Shown in pieces: positions 17,174-25,828 of a DNA stretch of 64,000 bases. The stretch comes from Gordonia araii NBRC 100433 (GTDB lineage Bacteria > Actinomycetota > Actinomycetes > Mycobacteriales > Mycobacteriaceae), in assembly GCF_000241265.1 (NCBI RefSeq), contig NZ_BAEE01000076.1:1-64000 (forward strand). The letters are read 5' to 3'. The translations under genes were made by a program, and so were the position numbers. The notes beneath the pieces were generated by a model, which saw nothing but the letters and a program-made list of their open reading frames with translations, did not search any database and was not told the DNA's origin. Each line of letters opens with the position of its first letter. Within the stretch, counting starts at the first letter, position 1.

Positions 17174-17293
17174 GTGCCCAGTTTCGCGCCGAGCGTGCCC
17201 AGATTCGCGTCGACCGTGCCCAGTTTCGCGCCGAGCGTGCCCAGATTCCCGCCGACCGTGCCCAGTTTCGCGTCGACCGTGCCCGGAACATCG
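17174..17293. repeat. Array of 21-bp tandem repeats
   Basis: GTGCCC begins at 17174, 17195, 17216, 17237, 17258 and 17279, an exact 21-bp period. Units follow GTGCCCAG(T/A)TTCGCG(C/T)CGA then two variable bases; T and A at the ninth base alternate over the first four units, and the last unit is degenerate. The array lies between the divergent GST-like and EmrB-like genes, so it is not a terminator between convergent genes. It shares the 9-mer GTGCCCAGT with the inverted half of the 7162 array. All unit lengths are multiples of three, so spurious reading frames run through it. Confidence 0.9.
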
Positions 17294-17328
17294 TCGTTGA
17301 CAACCCTCGAAGTCAGTCCTATGTTCCG

Positions 17329-17366
17329 TTCGGACTATTCGGGCCGAAGCGATTCGGACATATCGG
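17329..17366 (+). promoter_or_regulatory. Direct repeat upstream of the EmrB-like transporter
   Basis: TTCGGACTATTCGG (17329-17342) recurs as TTCGGACATATCGG (17353-17366), differing at two positions, 24 bp apart (close to two helical turns). A palindrome TTCGGGCCGAA overlaps the end of the first copy. The element ends about 85 bp before the transporter start and could bind a regulator. No regulator gene is adjacent. Confidence 0.4.
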
Positions 17367-17451
17367 CGAGGGGGCATGGCGGCCGGTTCCCGGCGGTCGT
17401 GCTCGCACGTGTCGACCGGCCCCACCTGCAACGGATCGGACGGAATGAACA

Positions 17452-18963
17452 ATGACCACCACCCAACGCGCGGCCGAGTCGCACGGCCCCGAACCGTCGG
17501 TCGACACCGGCAAGAACCCGTGGTTCGCCATGCTCGCGATGTGCATCGGCTTCTTCATGATCTTGGTCGACATGACGATCGTTGCCGTTGCGCAGCCCGC
17601 GATCCAACGGGCACTGGGTGCCGATTTCAACGCGATCATCTGGGTGACCAGTGCGTACCTGCTGACCTACGCGGTGCCGTTGCTCGTGGCCGGGCGCCTC
17701 GGGGACAAGTTCGGACCGAAGCTGATCTTCCAGATCGGACTCGTCCTGTTCACCGTCGCCAGCGTTTGGTGCGCGATGTCGACGACGATCGGCATGCTGA
17801 TCGCCGCGCGCGCCGTCCAGGGTGTCGGCGCGGCGCTGATCACGCCGCAGACCATGGCGATCGTGACCCGGATCTTCCCACCGCAGCGCCGCGGCGCCGC
17901 GATGGGCGCGTGGGGCATCGTCGCCGGTGTCGCGACGATGGTCGGCCCGCTGCTCGGCGGCGTGCTCACCGACAATTTCGGCTGGGAATGGATCTTCCTG
18001 ATCAATCTGCCGGTCGGCGTGATCGGACTGATCGCCGCCCAGGTGTTCGTCCCGCGCGTGGAGACCAACGACCACAAGTTCGACTGGATCGGCGTCATTC
18101 TCTCCGGCATCGGACTCGCCGCGCTGGTGTTCGGGATTCAGGACGGCGAGAAATACGACTGGGCGCCGTGGATCTGGGCGATGATCGGCGTCGGCGTCCT
18201 GTACCTGGTGGTCTTCGTGTTGTGGGAGGCGCAGATGCGACGCGAACCGCTGGTGCCGCTGTCGCTGTTCGCCGACCGCAACTACTGGGTGTCCAACGTC
18301 GGGATCTTCGCCCAAGGCTTCGCGATCACCGGAATCATGATCCCGGTCATGTTCTTCCTGCAGCTCGTCGGCGGGATGTCGCCGACCAGGTCGGCCCTCA
18401 TGCTCATTCCGATGGCACTGGTGAGCGGCTTCCTCGCGCCGTTCGTCGGACGCCTCGCCGACCGCGTCCACCCGCGCTCGATCATCGCGACGGCGATGCT
18501 GTTGAACGCGATCGCGCTGTGCTGGATGGCCGTCATCAACCGGCCGGAGACGCCGGTGTGGCAGTTGCTGTTGCCGACGATCCTCCTGGGCATCGCGGGC
18601 GCCGGCATCTGGGCGCCCCTCGGTGCGACGGCGACTCGCAACCTGCCGTGGCACCAGGCCGGTGCCGGTTCCGGCGTGTACAACACGACCCGCACCGTCG
18701 GGTCGGTGCTGGGCGCCGCGGGTATGGGCGCGCTGATGCAGGCGCTGTTGCGCCGGGAGTTCCCCGGCTTCGACATGCAAGCGGCGCAGGCGCAGAGTCA
18801 CGGAGCCGTCGCCGAACTGCCCAAGGGAATGTACGAGGGCTTCTCCGTGGCGATGGGGCACTCGATCTTCCTGGCCGCCGGGGTGGCTTTCGCGGCGGCG
18901 GCGGTGTCGTTGCTGCTCGTCCCGATGAAGCCGGTCGTGGCGCCGGAGGAACAGGCCGGCTGA
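17452..18963 (+). CDS. MFS drug transporter, DHA2 (EmrB/QacA) family
   Basis: A 503-residue membrane protein with 14 predicted helices, as in the DHA2 family. Helix 1 carries FFMILVDMTIVAVAQPAIQ (the family motif D1: LDxTIVNVALP-like), the cytosolic loop contains GRLGDKFGPK (MFS motif A), and AWGIVAGVATMVGPLLGG matches motif C of proton antiporters. It should export hydrophobic drugs or metabolites in exchange for protons. The position after kgd and the hypothetical gene fits M. tuberculosis Rv1250. A strong intrinsic terminator follows, so it is transcribed alone. Confidence 0.92.
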   Translation: MTTTQRAAESHGPEPSVDTGKNPWFAMLAMCIGFFMILVDMTIVAVAQPAIQRALGADFNAIIWVTSAYLLTYAVPLLVAGRLGDKFGPKLIFQIGLVLFTVASVWCAMSTTIGMLIAARAVQGVGAALITPQTMAIVTRIFPPQRRGAAMGAWGIVAGVATMVGPLLGGVLTDNFGWEWIFLINLPVGVIGLIAAQVFVPRVETNDHKFDWIGVILSGIGLAALVFGIQDGEKYDWAPWIWAMIGVGVLYLVVFVLWEAQMRREPLVPLSLFADRNYWVSNVGIFAQGFAITGIMIPVMFFLQLVGGMSPTRSALMLIPMALVSGFLAPFVGRLADRVHPRSIIATAMLLNAIALCWMAVINRPETPVWQLLLPTILLGIAGAGIWAPLGATATRNLPWHQAGAGSGVYNTTRTVGSVLGAAGMGALMQALLRREFPGFDMQAAQAQSHGAVAELPKGMYEGFSVAMGHSIFLAAGVAFAAAAVSLLLVPMKPVVAPEEQAG

Positions 18964-18976
18964 CATTCGAACCTCG

Positions 18977-19024
18977 ACGCGGGAGGCGAGTTCGGGCAGT
19001 GTCCGGCTCGCCTCCCGCGTTTTG
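18977..19024 (+). terminator. Intrinsic terminator of the EmrB-like gene
   Basis: A perfect 14-bp stem, ACGCGGGAGGCGAG (18977-18990) with CTCGCCTCCCGCGT (19007-19020) around a 16-base loop, is followed at once by TTTGTC. It begins 14 bases after the transporter stop codon. Confidence 0.9.
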
Positions 19025-19107
19025 TCGGGCCGCCCTCCTACGATTCGTTCGACGGGGTAGCCCCCGAACCCGGAAACAGCCGGCGCACGACGACCCGAGG
19101 AGGTGTG

Positions 19108-20319
19108 ATGACCGCGGCGACCCTGTTCGACGATCCGAACTTCGACGACGCGCGGCGCGCGCCCGACCGGTCGGTCACCTTCGTACACACCGCCGACTGG
19201 CAGCTGGGCATGACGAGGCATTTCCTCCCGCCGGAGGCGCAGGCGCTGTTCACCGCCGACCGACTCGGGGCGATCGAACGGATCGGCGACGTGGCGGCCA
19301 CCGCGGGTGCCGAGTTCGTCGTGGTGTGCGGAGATGTTTTCGAGGATCACCGGGTCTCGTCGCGCATCGTGACGCAGGCCCTGGACCGGCTGCGGGATTT
19401 CCCTGTGCCCGTGTACCTGTTGCCCGGCAATCACGACCCGTACGACGCTGCCAGCATCTATCGCTCTGAGGTGTTCACCAAGCGGTGCCCCGACAATGTC
19501 GTCGTCCTGTCGACACCGGGGGCGCATGAGGTGGCCGACGGCATCGACCTCGTCGTGGCGCCGTGGTCAACGAAGTCGCCGACCAGCGATTTGGTCGCGG
19601 ACCAGGTGTCCCGGCTCCCCGGAACCGATCGCATCCGGATCGTCCTCGGCCACGGCGGCACCGACGAGCTGTCGCCGTCTTCGGGTCCGGCGATCGTCGC
19701 GGTGCCGCCGCTGGATCGCGCCCTTGCCGACGAGGTCCTCGACTTCGTCGCGCTGGGCGACCGGCACTCGGTCACGAAGCTGGGCACGACCGGGCGGATC
19801 TGGTACTCGGGTGCGCACGAGGTCACTAATTTCGACAATGTCGAGACGGGTTCGGGCGAGGTTCTCGTCGTCTCGCTGGCCCGTGGGTCGCGGCGCACCG
19901 TAGAGGTCGCGCAACATCCGGTCGGGCGCTGGCGTTTCCGCTCGATGACGGTCGACGTCAACGGCACCGACGACGTGGAGGCCCTGTCCTCGCGGCTCGA
20001 TGAGATTCCCGACAAGTCGACCACCGTCGTCCGGCTGGGATTGGTCGGAACACTGTCGATCGCCGACCACACCGCGCTGAGCGAACTCCTCGATGCTGCC
20101 GCTGACCGATTCGCCGCCGTCGTGCGGTGGGATGCCTGCGACGATCTGCGGGTGGTCGCCGACCCGGGCGATGTCGATGGCCTGGGGTTGCGCGGCTATG
20201 CCGCCGAGGCGGCCGGCGAATTGGTGTCGCGGGCGAATGCCGCCGACGACGCCGAGTCGCGCGCGGCCCGCGATGCTCTCGCCCTGCTCGGGCGCTTGGC
20301 GGGCGGTGGCGACCGGTGA
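19108..20319 (+). CDS. SbcD/Mre11-like metallophosphoesterase (Rv1277-like)
   Basis: A 403-residue DNA-repair-type nuclease subunit. The metal-binding motifs appear in order: HTADWQLG (D-x-H variant), VVCGDVFED, LLPGNHDPYD, an LGHGGTD segment and LGDRHS. A C-terminal capping region follows. It should act with the next gene product as an SbcCD/Rad50-Mre11-like complex that cuts DNA ends or hairpins, with Mn2+ as cofactor. The start follows a GAGGAGG ribosome site; GTG 19105 is an alternative. The stop overlaps the next start (GTGA), which supports a complex. Position and size match M. tuberculosis Rv1277, which is distinct from the canonical SbcD. Confidence 0.88.
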   Translation: MTAATLFDDPNFDDARRAPDRSVTFVHTADWQLGMTRHFLPPEAQALFTADRLGAIERIGDVAATAGAEFVVVCGDVFEDHRVSSRIVTQALDRLRDFPVPVYLLPGNHDPYDAASIYRSEVFTKRCPDNVVVLSTPGAHEVADGIDLVVAPWSTKSPTSDLVADQVSRLPGTDRIRIVLGHGGTDELSPSSGPAIVAVPPLDRALADEVLDFVALGDRHSVTKLGTTGRIWYSGAHEVTNFDNVETGSGEVLVVSLARGSRRTVEVAQHPVGRWRFRSMTVDVNGTDDVEALSSRLDEIPDKSTTVVRLGLVGTLSIADHTALSELLDAAADRFAAVVRWDACDDLRVVADPGDVDGLGLRGYAAEAAGELVSRANAADDAESRAARDALALLGRLAGGGDR

Positions 20320-22907
20320 GGCTCCACCGATTGCGGCTGACGGGCTTCCGCGGCGTGGCCGACCGCGAGTGCCGATTCGCCGAGCGCGGCGTGACGGTGG
20401 TGTCCGGGCGCAACGAGGCGGGCAAGTCGTCGATGGTCGAAGCGCTCGACCTGCTGCTCGATGTGCCGTCCTCCTCCAAGAGTGCGAAGGTGCGGGCGGT
20501 TCAACCGGCCGGGCACGATGTGGCGACCGAGATCGAAGCCGAGATCAGTTGTGGTCCTTGGCATTTCACGTACACGAAGGTGTTCAACAAAGGGCAGTCG
20601 ACGACGCTGAGCGTGCACTCGCCGCAGCCCGAGCAGTTGACCGGAAAAGCAGCGCACGAACGCGTCCGGGCGATCCTTGAGCAATCGGTCGACCTCGCGC
20701 TCTTCCGCGCGTCGCGTGTGGTGCAGGACGGCGCCTCCGCCTCGATCTCCGTGTCGAAGAGCGTCTCGTTGACCAATGCGTTAGACCGCGCCGTTTCGGA
20801 CCCGGATCGCGACGAGGACGCCGGCGAGGATTCCGAACTGCTGGTAGCCGTCGAGGCCGAGTACACGCGCTACTTCACCGCCGGCCGCGGACAAGAGACC
20901 GGAGAACTGCTCGCGGCACGGCAGCGCGAGGCGCGCGCGAGGCGAGCGCTCGACGAGCTGGACGAGGCGATGGCGGCCATCGACGGCGACGTCGCCCGAG
21001 TCGCGGAGCTGACCGCCCGGCGCAAGCAGCTCGGATCCTTGATCGAGCAGGTGAAGGTCGAGGTCGAACAGACCGAGAGTGCGCGCCGGGCCGCCTACGA
21101 ACTCCGCGATCGGTTGGCCGGAGCCGATTCGGTGGCCGAGGCGGCGCTGCTGCGCCACCGAGCGTGCACGGCCGAGCGCGACGCACGTAGACGAGCGGCC
21201 GCCAAGATCGGCGAACTCGCCGAAGCCAAGTCGACCGCCACACAGGAACGCGATCAAGCGCGTGAGGCGATGGCGAAGGCGGTCGCGGACGGTACCGCGC
21301 TGGAGCAAACGCGAGCCGAGGCTGAGGCCATTCTCGCCCGGGCCCGCGAAGCTCTCGACGAAGCCGAGGCCGTCGAAGTGGCCGCACGTCATCGGAAAGC
21401 ACTCGCGACCGCGGTCGAACGCCTCGAACAGGCCGTAGCCGCGTACCGGGAACTCGCCGCGCGCGAAGCCGAGCTGGCGGCGAACACCGTCGACGCCGCG
21501 GTGTTGGCCCGCGCTCGCCAACTGCGCGAAGACCTCCTGGAAACCACGGCCCAGTTGCGCGCGGTCGCGACGACCATGCGAATCCGTCGGCTCGGCGACC
21601 GGCCGATCCTCGTCGACAACGAGGAATCATCCGGGGACGAGGTGTCCGTCGTCGCGGAGACCGTCGTCGAGGTGCCGGGCGTCGTCCGGGTGGAGTTGAG
21701 TTCGGGAGCCGATGCCGTCTCGCTGGCGAGTCGTCGCGACGAGATCGAGGCGGTGACGACCGCTCTCTGTTCGGCACACGGCGCGGCCGATCTCGATGCA
21801 CTGATCGCCTCGGGCGAGAGTCGGATGATGATCGAACCGCGGGTGACCGCCGCCCGCGTCGAGGCCGACCGCATCGGCGGCGGCAAGACCCTGGACGAGT
21901 TGCGCGCCGACGTGGCGCGACTGCGTGCCGAGGTCGGCGAAGAAGGACCCGCGCAGACGGCCCCCGACCTTGCCGTGCTGCGGGAAGCCGAGCGCGTCTG
22001 CGCCACCGAGCACCTGGCGGCGGAGCGCGCCGTCGCGGTCCATGCCCGCTCGCTGGCCGACCTGCGGGCGACCGCCGAGCGCGCGAGCGAGAAGGCGGAG
22101 CGGCTGACGAGCGACATCGACGAGATGACCGACGCCCTCGCCGCGGCGCGCCAGGAGCAGCCGGATGCTGCTCTCGAGGGCGACATCGTTCGGACCCAGG
22201 AGGAGTTGACGGTGGCGACATCGGCCGCGGAGCGGCTGCGGGCCGAGATGGAGTCCGCCGACCTCGCCGACCTCGAACAACGAGTTGCCGTCCTCGACGA
22301 CCGCCTGGAACATCTCGAACAGGAGCTGGCGGACGGGGATCGCGAGATCGCGCAGGCCACCGCACGCATCGACCTGTGCCGCGACGACGCGCGTCACGAC
22401 CGGAGGGAGGAAGCCGCGTCGGCCCATACGGCCGCCCAAGCCGAGCTCACCCGCGTCGCCGCCCGCGCTGAGGCGGCGCGACTGCTGCGATCGACGCTGA
22501 ACGAGCACCGGGCGGCCGCCCACCTGCGCTACAGCGAGCCGTTCCGCCAGCGCCTGGAGGAGCTGGCACGACCGTTGTTCGGCCCCGGGGTGCGGTTCAC
22601 GGTGGACGAGCAGCTGGGCATCACGGCCCGCACCCTGGACGGTACGACCGTGCCCTTCGACGACCTGTCGGTCGGAGCGCGCGAGCAGATCGGCATCATC
22701 GCGCGCCTGGCGTGCGCCGTGCTGGTCGACGAGGCCGACGGAGTTCCGGTGATCATCGACGACGCACTCGGCCACAGCGACTCAGACCGGGTTGCGCAGA
22801 TGGCGCAGGTGCTCACCAGTGCGGGGGAGAACGCCCAGGTCATCGTGCTGACGTGTGCGCCCGAGCGGTACAGCGACGTCGACGCCGCCAGCGCCGTCGA
22901 GCTGTAG
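20316..22907 (+). CDS. SbcC/Rad50-like SMC-family ATPase (Rv1278-like)
   Basis: An 863-residue ATPase. The N-terminus carries Walker A GRNEAGKSS (31-39) after a LTGFRG start typical of Rad50/RecF proteins. The middle (about 220-760) is mostly charged coiled coil without an evident CxxC zinc hook. The C-terminus has the signature DLSVGAREQIGIIARL and Walker B VPVIIDDALGHSD. It should dimerise around DNA and drive the preceding nuclease. GTG start inside the previous stop gives tight coupling. M. tuberculosis Rv1278 is about the same length. The lack of a visible zinc hook and the moderate length separate it from classical SbcC. Confidence 0.87.
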   Translation: MRLHRLRLTGFRGVADRECRFAERGVTVVSGRNEAGKSSMVEALDLLLDVPSSSKSAKVRAVQPAGHDVATEIEAEISCGPWHFTYTKVFNKGQSTTLSVHSPQPEQLTGKAAHERVRAILEQSVDLALFRASRVVQDGASASISVSKSVSLTNALDRAVSDPDRDEDAGEDSELLVAVEAEYTRYFTAGRGQETGELLAARQREARARRALDELDEAMAAIDGDVARVAELTARRKQLGSLIEQVKVEVEQTESARRAAYELRDRLAGADSVAEAALLRHRACTAERDARRRAAAKIGELAEAKSTATQERDQAREAMAKAVADGTALEQTRAEAEAILARAREALDEAEAVEVAARHRKALATAVERLEQAVAAYRELAAREAELAANTVDAAVLARARQLREDLLETTAQLRAVATTMRIRRLGDRPILVDNEESSGDEVSVVAETVVEVPGVVRVELSSGADAVSLASRRDEIEAVTTALCSAHGAADLDALIASGESRMMIEPRVTAARVEADRIGGGKTLDELRADVARLRAEVGEEGPAQTAPDLAVLREAERVCATEHLAAERAVAVHARSLADLRATAERASEKAERLTSDIDEMTDALAAARQEQPDAALEGDIVRTQEELTVATSAAERLRAEMESADLADLEQRVAVLDDRLEHLEQELADGDREIAQATARIDLCRDDARHDRREEAASAHTAAQAELTRVAARAEAARLLRSTLNEHRAAAHLRYSEPFRQRLEELARPLFGPGVRFTVDEQLGITARTLDGTTVPFDDLSVGAREQIGIIARLACAVLVDEADGVPVIIDDALGHSDSDRVAQMAQVLTSAGENAQVIVLTCAPERYSDVDAASAVEL

Positions 22908-22967
22908 GCGCCGCGTTCCGTCGTGGCCTGATGCCTACCCGGTCCAGGGCGGTGACACGATGTACTC

Positions 22968-23618
22968 GTGCTGGGGAACCCGTGGCTGAGGTGGAGGCGA
23001 TACTCGCGCCGACTTCTCGGCTATCTGCGTCCGCCGATCCGCGTCGCCGCCGACCTCGACTGGCTGTCGCACGCGTGGGAGAGGCGGTTCCCCGACTTCC
23101 CGCCGATCGGCTACCGGATTCGCGGCGGTGACCGTTGGGTCCGATTCCACAGTCTTCCGGGGTCGAAGCGGTACCCGGAGAGCGAGGCCGAATACGCCGA
23201 GCTGTTACGACGCCACCATGCGGTGCTCGAGACGCTCGCCGAACGCGGTTCCCCGCTGCTGGCCTTCACGTTCTCCTGGTCGCCGACCAGCCGCGTTCGC
23301 GACAGAGAGCGATCGCTGAAGCGGGTCGCCCCCGGTGGCAAGCTGTGGCGGTCGTTCGACGTCGAACCGAACGACGATACGTGGATGAGTAGCGTGTTCG
23401 TGAGCGAGGTGGTGAACACTCCGGAATCGTTGGACGGTCTGCTCCGCCTCGTCGCCGACGACGGCACGGCGGACGTCATCCTCACCACGAGCGATCTGGA
23501 ATGGCTCTACCACCCCTACGACGGAGGTGCCGACGTCATCGCGGAGTCCGTTGACCGACGAGCGGCGCTGAAGAGGCAATTCGCCGACTGGAGCGCGCCG
23601 TACGAGTCAGGCCGCTGA
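22968..23618 (+). CDS. Uncharacterised protein (216 aa)
   Basis: I do not recognise this family with certainty. The basic start (MLGNPWLRWRRYSRRLLGYL) is followed by DLDWLSHAWERRFPDFPPIGYRI, then RWVRFHSLPGSKRYPESEAEY, then a mixed alpha/beta region and an aromatic end (EWLYHPYDGG). The WVRFHSLPxSKRYP stretch is strongly motif-like and recalls small cytosolic DUF families sometimes annotated as immunity-like. No signal peptide or membrane helix is evident. It starts 60 bases after the SbcC-like gene on the same strand but with its own gap, so operon membership is uncertain. GTG is the only plausible start near the frame opening. Confidence 0.65.
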   Translation: MLGNPWLRWRRYSRRLLGYLRPPIRVAADLDWLSHAWERRFPDFPPIGYRIRGGDRWVRFHSLPGSKRYPESEAEYAELLRRHHAVLETLAERGSPLLAFTFSWSPTSRVRDRERSLKRVAPGGKLWRSFDVEPNDDTWMSSVFVSEVVNTPESLDGLLRLVADDGTADVILTTSDLEWLYHPYDGGADVIAESVDRRAALKRQFADWSAPYESGR

Positions 23619-23633
23619 TCACTCGTGTCGACG

Positions 23634-23795
23634 TCAGACCTGTCCGCCCAGCGATTTGATGATGCCGTGCAGGCGGGCGATCTCCGCCTCGACGACGTCG
23701 AGGAAGTGGTCGACCTCGTCCTCGTTGTAGCCGCGACGGCCGATCGGTGGTTTGCTGAACGCGACGTTGTGCACGTCCTCGGGAGTGAGCGGCAT
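23634..23795 (-). CDS. Mini DivIVA-domain protein (53 aa)
   Basis: A 53-residue protein consisting only of a DivIVA N-terminal lipid-binding domain: [19 protein letters not shown] then [12 protein letters not shown] and one short helix ([14 protein letters not shown]). Wag31/DivIVA proteins recognise curved membranes with this part and form filaments with a long coiled coil, which is absent here. The start ATG has a GAGAGGAAG ribosome site; an upstream in-frame ATG lacks one. It may bind the membrane or modulate Wag31 at the poles; this is inference. It is a stand-alone gene whose 3' end faces the unknown gene at 22968. Confidence 0.85.
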   Translation of the reverse strand: MPLTPEDVHNVAFSKPPIGRRGYNEDEVDHFLDVVEAEIARLHGIIKSLGGQV

Positions 23796-23934
23796 CGGTC
23801 TTCCTCTCGGTGAGTTCGCCGTCGCCCAGGGTGTGTGCGACGGGTTGGGCATATCTGCCGGTTGATTCTTCCAGCAGTCAGCGAGGCGCTTTGGAGGGCC
23901 GTCGTTCAGTGGGATAGGCTGTGCTGCGTCCCGA

Positions 23935-24007
23935 GCCCCCGTAGCTCAGGGGATAGAGCGTCTGCCTCCGGAGCAGAAGGCCGCAGGTTCGATTCCTGCC
24001 GGGGGCA
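23935..24007 (+). tRNA. tRNA-Arg (anticodon CCG)
   Basis: A complete 73-base cloverleaf: acceptor GCCCCCG/CGGGGGC, D stem GCTC/GAGC, anticodon stem TCTGC/GCAGA with loop CTCCGGA (anticodon CCG, reading CGG), and T arm GCAGG-TTCGATT-CCTGC, discriminator A. CCA is not encoded. CGG is a frequent Arg codon in this GC-rich genome. The tRNA lies between the mini-DivIVA gene and tspO. Confidence 0.97.
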
Positions 24008-24011
24008 CTTC

Positions 24012-24491
24012 TCAGTTGTTCAGCATCCAGACCGAGTAGTTCAGGGCCGTGGCGAACAGGATCCACGCCAAGTAGGGGATCAGCAAGGTCGCCGCCAGTC
24101 GGTTCGCCCGCCAGAACAGGACGATCGTGGCCGCCACCGCGAGGTCCAACACGATGATGTCCACCAGGGCAAGACCGCGCCATTCCAGCCCGAAGAACAG
24201 CGGCGACCACGCCAGGTTCAGGAGCAACTGGACGCCGTAGAGCACGATCGCGGGGTTTCGCCACGACGGTTGAGCGCGCCACACCAGCCAGGCGGCGACG
24301 GCCATGAGCACGTAGAGCGCCGTCCACACCGGACCGAAGACCCAACTCGGCGGCGCCCACGACGGCTGATCGAGCCGCTGATACTCCTCGGCGGCCGACG
24401 CCGATGCCAAGCCACCCAGGGTCGCGACCACTCCGACGGCCAGCAGCGAGACCAACAGCGCGGGCAGATGCATGGACCTCGTATCGCTCAT
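24012..24491 (-). CDS. tspO: TspO/MBR family protein (tryptophan-rich sensory protein)
   Basis: A 159-residue membrane protein with five predicted helices and the family motifs: QPSWAPPSWVFGPVWTALY after helix 1, NLAWSPLFFG in helix 3 and LNYSVWMLN at the C-terminus. TspO proteins bind porphyrins and sterol-like ligands and modulate tetrapyrrole metabolism or stress; the exact role in actinobacteria is unclear. The start ATG is preceded by TAGATT six bases away on the same strand and no ribosome site, so the mRNA is probably leaderless. The gene ends four bases from the convergent tRNA-Arg. Confidence 0.93.
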   Translation of the reverse strand: MSDTRSMHLPALLVSLLAVGVVATLGGLASASAAEEYQRLDQPSWAPPSWVFGPVWTALYVLMAVAAWLVWRAQPSWRNPAIVLYGVQLLLNLAWSPLFFGLEWRGLALVDIIVLDLAVAATIVLFWRANRLAATLLIPYLAWILFATALNYSVWMLNN

Positions 24492-24604
24492 CCCGCCAAT
24501 CTAACGCCCGAACGGAACACGAGGCGGCGAACAGATCCGGGCGAGACCCGCTTGGTACCGTGTGAGCCGCCCAGGTGGATCTGGGGAAGTCGACGGAGGC
24601 GTGA

Positions 24605-25819
24605 GTGAACGGAAGGCCCGCACCCGCTTCGGGCGCTCCTGGTCGAATCCCGGCCGAGGTCTGGGTCCTGGTTGCCGCGGCCTTCGTCATCGCCCTCGGA
24701 TACGGCCTGGTGGCGCCCGTTCTTCCGGCGTTCGCGCGGAGCTTCGACGTCTCCATCGCCGCGGCCACGATGGTCGTGAGCGCGTTCGCGCTGATGCGCC
24801 TGGCGTTCGCGCCGGCGACGGCCCCGCTGCTCCGCCGACTCGGCGAGCGCCCGGTCTATCTGTCCGGACTGCTGATCGTCGCGGTGTCGACCTTCGCGTG
24901 CGCCTTCGCCCAAAGTTATTGGCAGCTCCTGGTTTTGCGCGCACTGGGCGGCGTCGGGTCGGTGATGTTCACCGTTTCGGCGATGAGCCTGCTGATCCGG
25001 ATCTGCCCTCCGGCCATCCGGGGCCGCGTCTCGGGCATCTATTCGTCGAGCTTCGTGCTCGGAAACATCGTCGGGCCGTTGGTGGGCGGCGGTCTGGTCG
25101 GACTCGGCCTGCGGGTGCCGTTCGTCGTGTACGCGCTGGCGCTCGTGATCGCGACCGCCGTCGTCTGGGTGTCGCTGCGCAATTCGACCCTCGCGGCCGA
25201 GGCGCTCGGCGAACAGACGGGACCCAGTGTGCGGACCGCACTGTCCGACGGCGCCTATCGGGCCTTGCTGGCGACGGCGCTGGTTTTCGGCTGGATCTTC
25301 GCCATGCGGGTTTCGCTGCTTCCGTTGTTCTTCACCGACGTGCTCGGCCAATCGGCGTCGATGGCCGGCTTCGCGCTGGCCGCCTACGCCGCGGGTGACG
25401 TCCTGGTGATGATTCCCGCCGGTCGCGCCTCCGACACCTACGGCCGGCGTCCGTTCCTGATCGCCGGGATGATCGTGCTGGCCGCTGCGACGGCCGCGCT
25501 GCCGCTCACCGAATCGGTGTTGGTCGCCCTACTGCTGACGGCGGTCGCCGGAATGGGGACCGGTCTGGTGGCGCCGGTGATCCAGGCGACGGTCGCCGAC
25601 GTCTTGTACGGCGGTCGAGGCGGTTCGGCGTTGTCGACCTACCAGATGTCGCAGGACAGCGGGGTGATCGCGGGGCCGGTGATCGCGGGATTCGTCGCCG
25701 ACCGGCTCGGGTTCGGCCCGGCCTTCCTGCTGACGGCCGCGCTGGCCGCGGCGATCGGCGTCGCATGGCTGTTCGTCCGGGAGACCCGGGGGCGCGCACC
25801 GGCCGACGACTCGCCGTGA
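24605..25819 (+). CDS. MFS transporter (12-helix, DHA1-like)
   Basis: A 404-residue transporter with about 12 membrane helices. The first helix has ALGYGLVAPVLPAFARSF, a typical DHA1 start; the 2-3 loop reads LLRRLGERPVY (degenerate motif A); SSSFVLGNIVGPLVGG in helix 5 matches the antiporter motif C; and a second motif-A copy, GRASDTYGRRP, follows in the C-terminal half. It probably exports a small molecule. The GTG at 24605 starts just downstream of a promoter region shared divergently with tspO (TACCGT near 24557). Substrate unknown. Confidence 0.88.
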   Translation: MNGRPAPASGAPGRIPAEVWVLVAAAFVIALGYGLVAPVLPAFARSFDVSIAAATMVVSAFALMRLAFAPATAPLLRRLGERPVYLSGLLIVAVSTFACAFAQSYWQLLVLRALGGVGSVMFTVSAMSLLIRICPPAIRGRVSGIYSSSFVLGNIVGPLVGGGLVGLGLRVPFVVYALALVIATAVVWVSLRNSTLAAEALGEQTGPSVRTALSDGAYRALLATALVFGWIFAMRVSLLPLFFTDVLGQSASMAGFALAAYAAGDVLVMIPAGRASDTYGRRPFLIAGMIVLAAATAALPLTESVLVALLLTAVAGMGTGLVAPVIQATVADVLYGGRGGSALSTYQMSQDSGVIAGPVIAGFVADRLGFGPAFLLTAALAAAIGVAWLFVRETRGRAPADDSP

Positions 25820-25828
25820 CCAACGTCT

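Noticed and set aside
23935..24007. tRNA-Arg as an integration site with a genomic island
   Set aside because: No integrase, no duplicated tRNA 3' end seen nearby, and the flanking genes are ordinary chromosomal genes.
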